Of a stretch of 64,000 nt of DNA, positions 1-8,294 are shown in pieces. The stretch is from Thalassobius sp047123305. Lineage in GTDB: Bacteria; Pseudomonadota; Alphaproteobacteria; Rhodobacterales; Rhodobacteraceae. Made by a program: the position numbers and the translations under genes. The notes below the pieces were generated by a model. That model made no database searches. It saw only the letters and a program-made list of their open reading frames with translations, and was not told the DNA's origin. How positions within the stretch are numbered: the stretch's first letter is position 1; each line of letters begins with the position of its first letter. The DNA is taken from contig NZ_CP138918.1 in assembly GCF_047123305.1 (NCBI RefSeq), positions 806,001-870,000 on the forward strand, in the 5' to 3' direction.

Positions 1-1004
1 TCCCGGCGCGCAACCTGCTGATCTCGGCCAATGAAAAAGACCTGATCGAAGACAAAGGCCCGCGCAGCCATGTCATGATCTACGAATATCAGGACGCGCC
101 CGCGCAATATCCGATGCTGACCTCCGAAGGCACGGACGAGCTGATCGGCTGGGGCGCGATTTCTGGCATGGTCGCGGACAATGACGGCATGATCTACGCC
201 GTGAACGACAGCTTCTATGGTTTCCAGCCGTCGATCTTCAAAATTGATCCCAGCCAGACGCCCGCGCGCATCATCGATGTGATCCGTGTGCATCGCGCCA
301 ACGGTCAGCCTGCGCAGAAACTGGATCTGGAAGGCATCACTCTGGACGGCAAAGGTGGCTTCTGGCTGGCCTCTGAAGGCCGCACCGACCGCGCCATCCC
401 GCACGCGATCTACCATGTTGACAGCAAAGGCCTGATCAAAAGCCACAAGCAGGAATTTGGCCTCTCGGCTGAGTTGATGGCTGTTGAAAAACGCTTCGGC
501 TTTGAAGGCATCACCAAGATTGGTGACACGCTGTGGATGGCGGTTCAGCGTGAATGGAAAGATGATCCCAAGGACCATGTGAAACTGGTTGCCTATAACA
601 CCAAGACCAAGGAATGGGGTGCCGTCCACTACCCCAAGGCCGCGCCTGCCAAAGGCTGGGTGGGCCTGTCGGAAATCGTGGCGCATAGTGACTACGTCTA
701 TGTGATCGAACGCGACAACCAGATCGGCGCCAATGCGGTGACCAAGAAAATCTACCGCATCCCTGCCGCCGACATGGTGCCGGCCCCGCTGGGTGGTGAT
801 CTGCCTGTGGTCAGCAAAGAGGAGGTGCGCGATCTGCTGCCCGACCTGAAACAGCTGAACGGCTATGTGCAGGACAAGGTTGAAGGTCTGGCAATCCTGC
901 CGAGCGGTGAGGCCATCGTCTCCACCGACAACGACGGGGTGGATGACCATTCGGGCGAAACCCTGTTCTTCTCAATCGGGCAAATCAGCCAAGACGCCTC
1001 GTAA
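1..1004 (+). CDS. Esterase-like/phytase-family protein, C-terminal part (5' truncated by window edge)
   Basis: The reading frame is open from base 3 to the stop at 1004, so the gene starts before the window; a start at base 75 would cut into a conserved stretch (NLLISANEKDLIEDKGPRSH lies upstream in frame). The visible 330 residues resemble the C-terminal 'esterase-like activity of phytase' domain (PF13449 type): repeated beta-propeller-like blades with the segments LDLEGITLDGKGGFWLASEG and FGFEGITKIGDTLWMAVQRE. Members are usually exported, but the signal region is outside the window. A strong terminator follows at 1024-1052. The substrate is unknown. Confidence 0.8.
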   Translation, partial: PARNLLISANEKDLIEDKGPRSHVMIYEYQDAPAQYPMLTSEGTDELIGWGAISGMVADNDGMIYAVNDSFYGFQPSIFKIDPSQTPARIIDVIRVHRANGQPAQKLDLEGITLDGKGGFWLASEGRTDRAIPHAIYHVDSKGLIKSHKQEFGLSAELMAVEKRFGFEGITKIGDTLWMAVQREWKDDPKDHVKLVAYNTKTKEWGAVHYPKAAPAKGWVGLSEIVAHSDYVYVIERDNQIGANAVTKKIYRIPAADMVPAPLGGDLPVVSKEEVRDLLPDLKQLNGYVQDKVEGLAILPSGEAIVSTDNDGVDDHSGETLFFSIGQISQDAS

Positions 1005-1023
1005 CGGCGACACAACATGAGGC

Positions 1024-1052
1024 AAAGGGCGCCCCGGAATGGGCGCCCTTTT
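1024..1052 (+). terminator. Rho-independent terminator
   Basis: AAAGGGCGCCC (1024-1034), a six-base loop, then GGGCGCCCTTTT (1041-1052). It lies 20 bases after the stop of the phytase-like gene. Confidence 0.9.
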
Positions 1053-1120
1053 GCATTTTTACCAACGGGGCCATCATACGTTTTTGCATGATACCCAGCC
1101 GAATTTTGCCAATTCTCACC

Positions 1121-1145
1121 GCTGACGCATGGAACTAGCGTCAGC
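1121..1145. promoter_or_regulatory. Inverted repeat upstream of the MDR oxidoreductase
   Basis: GCTGACGC (1121-1128), nine bases, GCGTCAGC (1138-1145): a perfect 8-base dyad 41 bases before the start codon at 1187. It could be an operator or a 5' leader hairpin. No regulator gene is adjacent. Confidence 0.4.
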
Positions 1146-1186
1146 GCAATCAAGGAGACCGCCGCCAGAGACAGGAGATCTGAACA

Positions 1187-2155
1187 ATGCGCGCCATGAC
1201 CTACCGCCGTTACGGCCCCGCCGAAAATGTCCAACCTGCCAACCTGCCCCGCCCCAAAGCCCGCAAAGGCGAAGTGCTGGTCGAGATTGCGGCCAGCTCG
1301 GTCACCACGGCCGACTGGCGGCTGCGGGCCTCGGCGTTTCCGGGAGGGTTCTGGTTGCTGGGACGTTTGATGTTCGGCCTATTCCGCCCCCGTCAGCAAG
1401 TGCTGGGGGGGGAATTTGCAGGCCGTGTCGTGGCCTGCGGGTCCGGCGTGACAGAGTTTGCACCGGGCGATCGTGTCTTTGGCTTTGCCGGTCACGGCAC
1501 CCATGCGGAATTTGTGACGGTGAAGGCCGGGGGCTGCATTGCCAAAATCCCCGACAGCCTCAGCGACGCGGAAGCCGCCGCGCTGCCATTTGGCGGCCTG
1601 TCTGCGCTGGTGTTCCTGCGCGACTTTGCCCAGCTGTGCCCAGGAGAAGATGTGCTGATCCCTGGCGCCTCAGGTGGGGTGGGGCTCTATGCCGTACAGG
1701 TGGCCAAGGCCCTGGGCGCCAATGTCACCGCAGTGGCCAGCACCGGCAAACTGGATAAACTGCGCGATCTTGGGGCGGACCGGGTGATCGACTACACCCG
1801 CCAACAGCTCAGCGCGGCGGGGCGTGACTATGACGTGATCCTCGATCCCGCCGGGTTCCTGCCCTACACCGAAGGCCGCAAACTTCTGAAGCCGAATGGC
1901 CGCTTTGTGGCACTGAATTTTGGCTGCGCTGAAATCGGACAATTGATCCTGCAAAAACTGCGCGGCGGGCCACGGCTTGTGATCGGCGTCAATGGCGACA
2001 AGAAAGCAGATCTGGAAGTGCTGCTGGAGATGATCAAAGAAGGCGTGTTGCGGCCCGTGGTTGGTCATAACCTGCCGCTGGAGGACATTCAGGAAGCTTA
2101 CCGTTTGGTCGAAAGCCGACGGCGCAAGGGGCCGGTGATCCTGCAGGTGGGCTAG
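1187..2155 (+). CDS. NAD(P)-dependent medium-chain oxidoreductase (zinc-free, quinone-reductase-like)
   Basis: 322 aa. The N-terminal GroES-like domain (about residues 1-110) carries EFAGRVVACGSGVTEFAPGD. The Rossmann domain has VLIPGASGGVGLYAVQVAKA with the GASGGVG nucleotide-binding loop. The structural and catalytic zinc cysteines of classical alcohol dehydrogenases are absent, which fits the quinone oxidoreductase/enoyl-reductase-like branch. Start ATG at 1187 is preceded by AGGAG at 1173-1177. It is a single-gene unit between two terminators. The physiological substrate cannot be read from the sequence. Confidence 0.88.
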   Translation: MRAMTYRRYGPAENVQPANLPRPKARKGEVLVEIAASSVTTADWRLRASAFPGGFWLLGRLMFGLFRPRQQVLGGEFAGRVVACGSGVTEFAPGDRVFGFAGHGTHAEFVTVKAGGCIAKIPDSLSDAEAAALPFGGLSALVFLRDFAQLCPGEDVLIPGASGGVGLYAVQVAKALGANVTAVASTGKLDKLRDLGADRVIDYTRQQLSAAGRDYDVILDPAGFLPYTEGRKLLKPNGRFVALNFGCAEIGQLILQKLRGGPRLVIGVNGDKKADLEVLLEMIKEGVLRPVVGHNLPLEDIQEAYRLVESRRRKGPVILQVG

Positions 2156-2173
2156 CCCCACTGTTCAGCAACC

Positions 2174-2202
2174 AAAAACGGGCAGAGCTATTGCTCTGCC
2201 CG
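2174..2202 (-). terminator. Rho-independent terminator for the Hsp20 gene, possibly bidirectional
   Basis: CGGGCAGAGC (2179-2188), loop of four, GCTCTGCCCG (2193-2202). The T tract lies on the minus strand (AAAAA at 2174-2178), so it best serves the minus-strand small heat-shock gene. It also lies directly after the plus-strand oxidoreductase. Confidence 0.85.
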
Positions 2203-2255
2203 GTGGCCACAGGGGCCAGCCGACGGGGAACGTGGGGGGGAGGAGGTCGGAGGGA

Positions 2256-2726
2256 TTAGTTCACCGCCTGTGCATCCAGCACATCCTTTTCCACGGCTTT
2301 ACCGGTCGAGATGGCAATCCGGCGCGGTTTCAGCGCTTCGGGCACTTCACGGGCCAGCTCGATGTGCAGCAGACCATCGGCATGGGTGGCGCCGGTCACA
2401 CGGACATGATCCGCCAGCGTAAAGCGGCGTTCAAAGGCGCGGGTGGCGATACCGCGATGCAGGTACTGGCGTTCACCATCTTCTTTTTCACCTTTACGGG
2501 CGGCGATGATCAGCGCGTTTTCCTTGACCTCAACGGTCAGGTCGGCTTCGGAAAAACCGGCAACAGCAATCGAGATGCGATAAGCGTTCTCATCGGTTTT
2601 TTCGATGTTGTAAGGGGGGTAGCTGGGCTGCGGCGCGTCATTGGTAAAAACGCGATCCATCATGTCAGCGATCTGGTCGAAACCTACAGAAGCACGGTAA
2701 AGCGGTGCAAAATCAAAACTACGCAT
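2256..2726 (-). CDS. Small heat-shock protein, Hsp20/alpha-crystallin family
   Basis: 156 aa ATP-independent holdase-type chaperone, probably cytoplasmic. The start MRSFDFAPLYRASVGFDQI is typical of IbpA-like proteins. I chose ATG at 2726 because GGAGGG sits just upstream, rather than the longer frame from 2756. The alpha-crystallin domain covers about residues 35-140, with YRISIAVAGFSEADLTVEV and ending in RRIAISTG (an IxI-like tail). It is a single gene with its own terminator at 2174-2202. No sigma-32 promoter was confidently assigned. Confidence 0.93.
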   Translation of the reverse strand: MRSFDFAPLYRASVGFDQIADMMDRVFTNDAPQPSYPPYNIEKTDENAYRISIAVAGFSEADLTVEVKENALIIAARKGEKEDGERQYLHRGIATRAFERRFTLADHVRVTGATHADGLLHIELAREVPEALKPRRIAISTGKAVEKDVLDAQAVN

Positions 2727-2846
2727 TGGGGGTACCCTCCATCTGAGCGAAACCAATATGTGATGCCTTCCAACTGGACAGGCGGTGGTTCAGGACCCGT
2801 TAGCGGCGCCCTGATGCATCAGATGTGGGGAGGTAATTTGGGGGTT

Positions 2847-3680
2847 TCAACCCCCGTCTACAGAAACAAATTTGGCACCGATATTTGCGCGATTTTTCTG
2901 CGGTGCCGTGTTGCCACGAGTCACGGTCGGGCGGATCACGCCAACACCGGATTTCAATTGGGTGCGCAGGAGATCAACAGAAGCATCCAGCTGGCTGCCC
3001 AGCGCAACTTTTTCGCCCTCGGCCTCGGCCTTGGCGGAAATCACACTGACAATGCGCGGCACACCGCCCGCCATGGTAAAGACCGGCGCCCCGGACGAGC
3101 CGAAATCCACATCGCAGGACATGACAAAAACCCCCTGCTGCCGCCCCATAACCGAGCAGATTTCCTGCACCGAGGGCGCCTCTGCCCGGTCGTGGGCGTA
3201 AGAAACAACACCAACACGGTCGCCAGCACCGGCATCGCGCATCACCGCAAAGGGTTCGATTGATCCGTTTCGAATGGGGTGCGCCAGTTGCAGGATTGCC
3301 AGATCATTGCGCACACGGCCCGCCGTCACCGGCCCGTCAAACCGATAAGACGGGTGCATCACCGCGCGGCGCACCTGGCGGTAGGCCTCGGCGCGGCCAT
3401 TGCGCATACCCGCCTGAAACTCGATTGAGGTTGGTTCAATCTGCGTGCCGTCCCGACGGTCAAACAGACAATGTGCTGCGGTCAAAACCAGATCGGGGGC
3501 GATCAACGCCCCGGTGCAAAACCCTTTGCCTGCCAAATCCAGACGGCCCACGGCCTCCCAGCCTTTGCTGTCTTCGCCGGTGTCGAGCCGCTTGAGCCCG
3601 CTGTCCTGCGCCATTGCGGGCGCGGAGGCAAAAGAAGCGGCCAGCAACAGACCAAACGTAAAGACAACGAAACGCAGCAT
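2847..3680 (-). CDS. Secreted trypsin-like serine protease (S1 family)
   Basis: 277 aa. A signal peptide (about 24 residues, ending PAMAQ) predicts export. The catalytic triad is visible: His70 in LTAAHC, Asp126 in RNDLAIL and Ser196 in DFGSSGAPV. Cys55/Cys71 and Cys175/Cys189 could form two disulfides. The last 50 residues after the protease fold are rich in Asn/Arg/Lys and have no recognisable domain. It lies 90 bases downstream of glcF on the same strand, but a functional link is not evident. Similar S1 proteins occur widely in Rhodobacteraceae; the substrate is unknown. Confidence 0.88.
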   Translation of the reverse strand: MLRFVVFTFGLLLAASFASAPAMAQDSGLKRLDTGEDSKGWEAVGRLDLAGKGFCTGALIAPDLVLTAAHCLFDRRDGTQIEPTSIEFQAGMRNGRAEAYRQVRRAVMHPSYRFDGPVTAGRVRNDLAILQLAHPIRNGSIEPFAVMRDAGAGDRVGVVSYAHDRAEAPSVQEICSVMGRQQGVFVMSCDVDFGSSGAPVFTMAGGVPRIVSVISAKAEAEGEKVALGSQLDASVDLLRTQLKSGVGVIRPTVTRGNTAPQKNRANIGAKFVSVDGG

Positions 3681-3770
3681 AGGGATTCCTTTCTCTGCTC
3701 TCGTCCATAGCCATCGCTTGAGGCGAAAATAGGGCGGGATCCCGCCCCATTTCGGCCGCCGCCGGTCGGA

Positions 3771-5096
3771 TCAACGCAGGATTGGCACGCCGGTGTGGCG
3801 CTTCTCCGCCCCGTCAGACAGGGCCGGGGGTTTGGGGCCCCCATTGGCCCAGTCCAGCAGTTCCACCGTGTGCACAATCGGCACCTCAGTGGCGGATCCG
3901 ATCTGCATCATGCAGCCAATATTTCCCGCAGCAATGACGTCAGGGTTCCTTGCCTCCAACGTCCGCACTTTGCGCTGTTTTAGCTGGCCCGAGATTTCCG
4001 GCTGCATCAGATTGTAAGTGCCCGCTGAACCACAACACAGGTGACTGTCGGCAGGTTCCACCACCGTGAAGCCTGCCTTTTTCAGCAAGTCTTTGGGATA
4101 GGTTTTGATTTTCTGCCCATGCTGCAGCGAACAGGCGGCGTGATAAGCAATGGTCATGCCTTTGTTTTCACCCTCCGGCAGGTCCAGCTTCATCAATACC
4201 TCAGAGACATCTATCGCAATATCCGACACCCGTTTGGCTTCGGCGGCCAAAGGATCATTGCGGAACATATGGCCGTAGTCCTTCACCGTGGTGCCGCACC
4301 CCGAGGTGTTGATGACAATGGCGTCCAGGCCTTCGCCATCCATCTCCGCGACCCAGGCGCGGATGTTCTTTGCCGCCGTTGCATGGCTGTCTGCGGTTTT
4401 GCCCATGTGGTGGGTCAACGCGCCACAACAGCCCGCACCCTCAGCAATCACCACGTCACAGCCCATACGTTTCAACAGGCGGATGGTGGCATCGTTGATA
4501 TCGGTGTTGAGCGCTTTCTGGGCGCAACCCGTCATCAAGGCCACCCGCATCTTGCGCGGCTGTTCAGCGGCAAACGTCTGCGGATCATCATTGCGGCTGA
4601 CCGGTGGGATCATCTTCGGCGCCATTTCCAACATCGCGCGCAACCGCGCATCCGGCATAAGTCGGGCAAAGGGTCGCCCGATCTTGGCCCCCAGCAGCGC
4701 CATACGGAAGCGCATGGGATAAGGCAGGACCTGCGCCAGCACCCAACGCAACGCGCGGTCGGTGAACGGGCGCTTATAGTTGTTCTCAATATATTCCCGC
4801 GCATGATCCACCAGATGCATGTAATGCACGCCCGAGGGGCAGGTGGTCATGCAGGCCAGACAGCTGAGGCAACGATCCACGTGTTTCACCGTCTTCTCAT
4901 CCGGCACCCGCTCGTTTTCCAGCATATCTTTGATCTGATAGATCCGCCCGCGCGGGCTATCCAGTTCATCGCCCAAAACCTGATAGGTCGGACACGTGGC
5001 AGTGCAAAAGCCGCAATGCACACAGGCGCGCAGAATTTCATTGGCCCGCTGGATGCCGGGGTCCTGCAGCTGTTCTTTGGTAAAAGTGGTCTGCAT
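3771..5096 (-). CDS. glcF: Glycolate oxidase iron-sulfur subunit
   Basis: 441 aa. Two 4Fe-4S clusters are encoded near the N terminus: Cys25/28/31/35 (ACVHCGFCTATCP) and Cys76/79/82/86 (RCLSCLACMTTCP). Two CCG-type heterodisulfide-reductase-like motifs follow (GCCGALTHH and LCCGSAGTYN). With GlcD and GlcE it forms the membrane-associated complex that oxidises glycolate to glyoxylate and passes electrons to the quinone pool. The start lies 3 bases after the glcE stop, so translation is probably coupled. Length matches the family. Confidence 0.96.
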   Translation of the reverse strand: MQTTFTKEQLQDPGIQRANEILRACVHCGFCTATCPTYQVLGDELDSPRGRIYQIKDMLENERVPDEKTVKHVDRCLSCLACMTTCPSGVHYMHLVDHAREYIENNYKRPFTDRALRWVLAQVLPYPMRFRMALLGAKIGRPFARLMPDARLRAMLEMAPKMIPPVSRNDDPQTFAAEQPRKMRVALMTGCAQKALNTDINDATIRLLKRMGCDVVIAEGAGCCGALTHHMGKTADSHATAAKNIRAWVAEMDGEGLDAIVINTSGCGTTVKDYGHMFRNDPLAAEAKRVSDIAIDVSEVLMKLDLPEGENKGMTIAYHAACSLQHGQKIKTYPKDLLKKAGFTVVEPADSHLCCGSAGTYNLMQPEISGQLKQRKVRTLEARNPDVIAAGNIGCMMQIGSATEVPIVHTVELLDWANGGPKPPALSDGAEKRHTGVPILR

Positions 5097-5099
5097 ATC

Positions 5100-6224
5100 T
5101 TACCCCATCAGCCCTGCGTTCAGAATCCCGCGCGGATCGTATTTCTGCCGAATGCCCCGGCTCAGCGCCGCCACGGGGGCCGGTTCCGGCTGCAACATCG
5201 CCACCCGCGCCTTGGTCTCAGAGGAGGCGCGCACCAAGGTGGCATGCCCCCCAATCCCAGACAGCGCTGGCCGAATATCGCGCCCCGCAGGCATCAAGGC
5301 CCAGACCAGCCCGCCACCCCAATCATAAATTACAGCTTTGGCGTCCAGCGCCGCTGTCACCTTGGGTCCATCCGACGGTTTCACCGATATCCGCCAAACA
5401 TCGCCCTCCTGACCGGCAAAGGCCTCCACATCGCGTATCCACTTCCAGCCCGCAGCCAGACGCTGCGGCGCGGTCTCCACGCTCAAGTCACCAAAGCCCC
5501 CCAAGAGCCCTTTCAGCTGCTCCGCCCGATAAGCAACAGAGCCTTCAAAGCCTTCAACACGGATCATCGTCACTGGCGCGCCGTCAACGCCCACAGGTGC
5601 ATGGGCCGCACCCGTCACATCAAACGGCGATCCCAGCGCCGCCGACATTGCCTGCACCGCCACCTCATCCGACAGGCCTTCGATCAGCACACAGGCCGCG
5701 GCCTCAGGCTGCGGCAACACCTTGAAGCTCACCTCTGTCAGCACACCCAAGGTGCCATAAGACCCCGCCATCAGCTTGACCAGATCATAGCCGGTGACGT
5801 TCTTCATCACCCGACCGCCATTCTTCAACGCAACACCGTTGCCATCGACGAAGCGCACGCCCAACAGATAATCCCGACAGGCCCCCGCCTGCACTCGGCG
5901 CGGGCCAGAGATGTTGGCGGCCACCACCCCCCCCATCGTCGGCACCCCTTTGGTGCCCAACAAAGCGCGGTGATCCATTGGTTCATACGGCAAGCGCTGG
6001 CCTTCGGCCGCCAGCATCGCCTCCACCTCTGCCACCGGCGTGCCCGCCTTCACCACCAACGTCAAGGCGCCGGGCTCATAAAGCTCTACCCCCGCCAATC
6101 CGCTGGTTTCCAACACGTCGCCCGCTGGCGCCATGCCGCGCGTATTGCCGCCTCGAATGGACAGCGGCGCGGCGGTGTCCTTGAGGATTTCGGCCAGTTC
6201 GGCCTCTGTCTCAGGTCTCATCAT
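5100..6224 (-). CDS. glcE: Glycolate oxidase FAD-binding subunit
   Basis: 374 aa, slightly longer than E. coli GlcE. The PCMH-type FAD domain includes GTKGVPTMGGVVAANISGPR and VTGYDLVKLMAGSYGTLG, both hallmark GlcE/GlcD segments. The C-terminal part ends in the family-typical RQKYDPRGILNAG. It starts with tandem ATG codons at 6224/6221. The 87-base gap to glcD contains a palindromic repeat (see 6242-6294). Together with glcD and glcF it makes glycolate oxidase. Confidence 0.95.
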   Translation of the reverse strand: MMRPETEAELAEILKDTAAPLSIRGGNTRGMAPAGDVLETSGLAGVELYEPGALTLVVKAGTPVAEVEAMLAAEGQRLPYEPMDHRALLGTKGVPTMGGVVAANISGPRRVQAGACRDYLLGVRFVDGNGVALKNGGRVMKNVTGYDLVKLMAGSYGTLGVLTEVSFKVLPQPEAAACVLIEGLSDEVAVQAMSAALGSPFDVTGAAHAPVGVDGAPVTMIRVEGFEGSVAYRAEQLKGLLGGFGDLSVETAPQRLAAGWKWIRDVEAFAGQEGDVWRISVKPSDGPKVTAALDAKAVIYDWGGGLVWALMPAGRDIRPALSGIGGHATLVRASSETKARVAMLQPEPAPVAALSRGIRQKYDPRGILNAGLMG

Positions 6225-6241
6225 TTCATCTTGCCTAATCT

Positions 6242-6294
6242 ACTCCGGGGTGAATGAGGTCATCGCCAGATGACCGCAGAGGGGCAGCGCCCCT
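6242..6294 (+). repeat. Intergenic palindromic repeat, GGGGTGA type (copy 1)
   Basis: Starts ACTCCGGGGTGAATG. It is followed by the hairpin GGTCATC-GCCA-GATGACC (6258-6275), then AGGGGC-AGC-GCCCCT (6280-6294). The same order (GGGGTGA, a variable hairpin, AGGGGC-RRC-GCCCCT) recurs at 23961-24011 and, inverted, at 49140-49175. Here it sits inside the glcD-glcE intergenic gap, read antisense by the operon transcript. Confidence 0.75.
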
Positions 6295-6311
6295 GCGACC
6301 GGAAAACAATA

Positions 6312-7751
6312 TCACTCCGCGGCAACGCGTCGGGTTTCACTGGTCGCCAGCGGGAAGACCTTGGCGGGGTTGAGCAGCCACTTCGGGTCAAACACATCCT
6401 TCACCGCCATCTGCGCCTCCATGTCCTGAGGCTCAAACTGGTCGACCATCAGGTCCCGCTTTTCGATGCCCACGCCATGTTCCCCAGTCAAGCACCCGCC
6501 AACCTCGACACAGAGCTTCAGGATATCGGCACCAAAGGCTTCGCATTTTTCCAGATCCCCCGGTTTGTTGGCGTCGAACAGGATCAGCGGGTGCATATTG
6601 CCGTCGCCCGCATGGAATACATTGCCGACCCCCAAGCCATACTCCTTGCTCATCTCGCCAACACGGCGCAGCACATAGGGCAGCTGGTTGACCGGGATTG
6701 TGCCATCAAGACACATGTAATCGTTGATCTGTCCCATCGCCCCGAAGGCCGATTTCCGGCCGAGCCAGATGCGGGCGCTTTCATCAGCGCTGGTGCTTTC
6801 GCGCAGCTCCACCGGATTGTGCGAACGGGCAATGGCCAGGATCTTGTCCAGCTGTTCGGTAATTTCCCCGTCGCTGCCTTCGACCTCAACGATCAGCAGT
6901 GCCTCACAATCCGGGTAGCCTGCCCCGGCAAAGGCTTCGGTGGCACGGATACAGGGGCGGTCCATGAACTCGATCGCCACCGGCAACACGCCGGCCTTGA
7001 TGATGTCGCTGACGCACTGGCCCGCCACCTCATTGCTGTCAAAACCCATCAGCACAGGCCGCGCCCCTTCGGGTTTGCGCAGAATGCGTAGCGTCGCTTC
7101 GGTCACCACCCCCAGCTGTCCTTCGGATCCGCAAATCACCCCCAACAGATCCAGCCCGCCACTGTCCAGATGGGCACCGCCGATTTCCACCACGGTGCCA
7201 TCCATCAGCACCATTGTAACCCCCAACAGGTTGTTGGTGGTCACGCCGTATTTCAAGCAATGCGCCCCGCCCGAGTTCATTGCGATATTGCCCGAAATTG
7301 CGCAGGCCAGCTGCGACGAGGGATCGGGCGCGTAGAAGAAATCCTCCTCCTCCACCGCGCCGGAAACGCTGAGGTTGGTGCGGCCGGTCTGCACCCGGAT
7401 GAACCGGTTGTCGTAATCGGTTTCCAGCACGTCATTCATCCGCGCCACGCCCAGGATCACCGAATCCGCCGTTGGTAAGGATCCCCCCGCCAGCGAGGTC
7501 CCCGCCCCACGCGGCACCACCGGCACATTCATGTCGTGGCAGATCTTCAGAACCGCCGCGACCTCTTCGGTATTGCGGGGCAACACGGCTGCCAGCGGTG
7601 GACACCGGTAGGCGGTCAGCGCGTCACACTCATAGGCGCGGGTCTCGGCCTCTTCATGGATCACCGCATCCTGCGGCAGAACCTCTTGTAGTTTTTTGAC
7701 CAATACCGGCTTCAGAGCCAGCACTTCTGGGTCAGGCTTTGGCATTTCCAT
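6312..7751 (-). CDS. glcD: Glycolate oxidase catalytic FAD subunit
   Basis: 479 aa. The N-terminal PCMH FAD-binding domain has PRGAGTSLAGG at residues 80-90 and the C-terminal FAD-oxidase domain has HAGDGNMHPLIL and TGEHGVGIEKRD. ATG at 7751 is chosen over the in-frame GTG at 7757 because the Shine-Dalgarno AGGGAGG overlaps that GTG and is correctly spaced for the ATG. It is first gene of glcDEF on the minus strand. Electron transfer goes on through GlcE/GlcF. An AT-rich promoter-like dyad lies just upstream (7768-7788). No glcC-type regulator is adjacent. Confidence 0.96.
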   Translation of the reverse strand: MEMPKPDPEVLALKPVLVKKLQEVLPQDAVIHEEAETRAYECDALTAYRCPPLAAVLPRNTEEVAAVLKICHDMNVPVVPRGAGTSLAGGSLPTADSVILGVARMNDVLETDYDNRFIRVQTGRTNLSVSGAVEEEDFFYAPDPSSQLACAISGNIAMNSGGAHCLKYGVTTNNLLGVTMVLMDGTVVEIGGAHLDSGGLDLLGVICGSEGQLGVVTEATLRILRKPEGARPVLMGFDSNEVAGQCVSDIIKAGVLPVAIEFMDRPCIRATEAFAGAGYPDCEALLIVEVEGSDGEITEQLDKILAIARSHNPVELRESTSADESARIWLGRKSAFGAMGQINDYMCLDGTIPVNQLPYVLRRVGEMSKEYGLGVGNVFHAGDGNMHPLILFDANKPGDLEKCEAFGADILKLCVEVGGCLTGEHGVGIEKRDLMVDQFEPQDMEAQMAVKDVFDPKWLLNPAKVFPLATSETRRVAAE

Positions 7752-7767
7752 GAGCACCTCCCTGGAA

Positions 7768-7788
7768 TTGGTAAAGATATATAACCAA
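7768..7788 (-). promoter_or_regulatory. Candidate glcDEF promoter/operator
   Basis: TTGGT (7768-7772), 11 bases, ACCAA (7784-7788) forms a dyad around an AT core that on the minus strand reads TTATATATC. A TATATA -10 with TTGCTC as a weak -35 about 16 bases upstream is possible. The arms resemble those of GntR-family FadR-subfamily sites, but the spacer is longer than the usual TTGGT-N3-ACCAA. Confidence 0.35.
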
Positions 7789-7870
7789 AATTTTCGTCAG
7801 AGCAAATGTTTTCCAACCTGTGGCCCCGCGACACTTGTGCAGGGGCCGCGAAAACAGGCATTAGGGGCGC

Positions 7871-8281
7871 ATGGACTGGGTGAAAATCATACATATCCTC
7901 TGCGTCATGGGCTGGATGACAAGCATCTTTGCGGTGCCGCGTGCCCTGATTTACTGGAAACGCGAATACAACCGGCTGGGTGAGTTTGGCCCACTTGGGG
8001 ACCTTACCGTGCGGCTCTACCGCTTCTCAGCGGGACTTGCGGTGATCGCGCTGGCGACCGGCCTTTGGCTGGGCTGGGATCTGGATTTTCCCGCCTGGGT
8101 CTGGCTCAAACTGTCACTGGTTGCGGCACTGGCGCTGCACTATGTCTGGACCGGCAAACTGGTGATTGCCGCCCGCAAAGGTATCTTCCGTGAAAGCGAG
8201 CTGTTCCTGCGTATCTTCAACGAAGTCAGCGTCTTCGGCGCCATCGCCATCCTGTGGGTGGTGGTTGTGAAACCGTTCTGA
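7871..8281 (+). CDS. CopD/HemJ-like (UPF0093) integral membrane protein
   Basis: 136 aa with four hydrophobic segments (about residues 5-23, 50-70, 78-97 and 115-134). The opening DWVKIIHILCVMGWMTSIFAVPR matches the HemJ/CopD-type pattern with a conserved His at position 8 and Pro-Arg at the end of helix 1. HemJ is a protoporphyrinogen oxidase; this protein differs from canonical HemJ in helix 1 and could be a paralogue with another role, so I do not assign the enzyme. The next gene (DUF599) starts 13 bases downstream, suggesting an operon. Confidence 0.75.
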   Translation: MDWVKIIHILCVMGWMTSIFAVPRALIYWKREYNRLGEFGPLGDLTVRLYRFSAGLAVIALATGLWLGWDLDFPAWVWLKLSLVAALALHYVWTGKLVIAARKGIFRESELFLRIFNEVSVFGAIAILWVVVVKPF

Positions 8282-8294
8282 ACGGGCCAAGCAG

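Noticed and set aside
2232..3263. Plus-strand open frame across the Hsp20 and protease genes
   Set aside because: It crosses two real genes and their spacer on the opposite strand, with no recognisable domain.
4041..6257. A very long open frame on the plus strand across glcF and glcE
   Set aside because: It is antisense to clearly identified genes, rich in His/Arg/Gln with no family resemblance, and is a typical by-product of high-G+C codon bias.
7871..8281. Calling the CopD/HemJ-like protein HemJ
   Set aside because: Helix 1 departs from the HemJ pattern I know (such as the AWMAGLFYLPR stretch), so the enzyme assignment is not safe.
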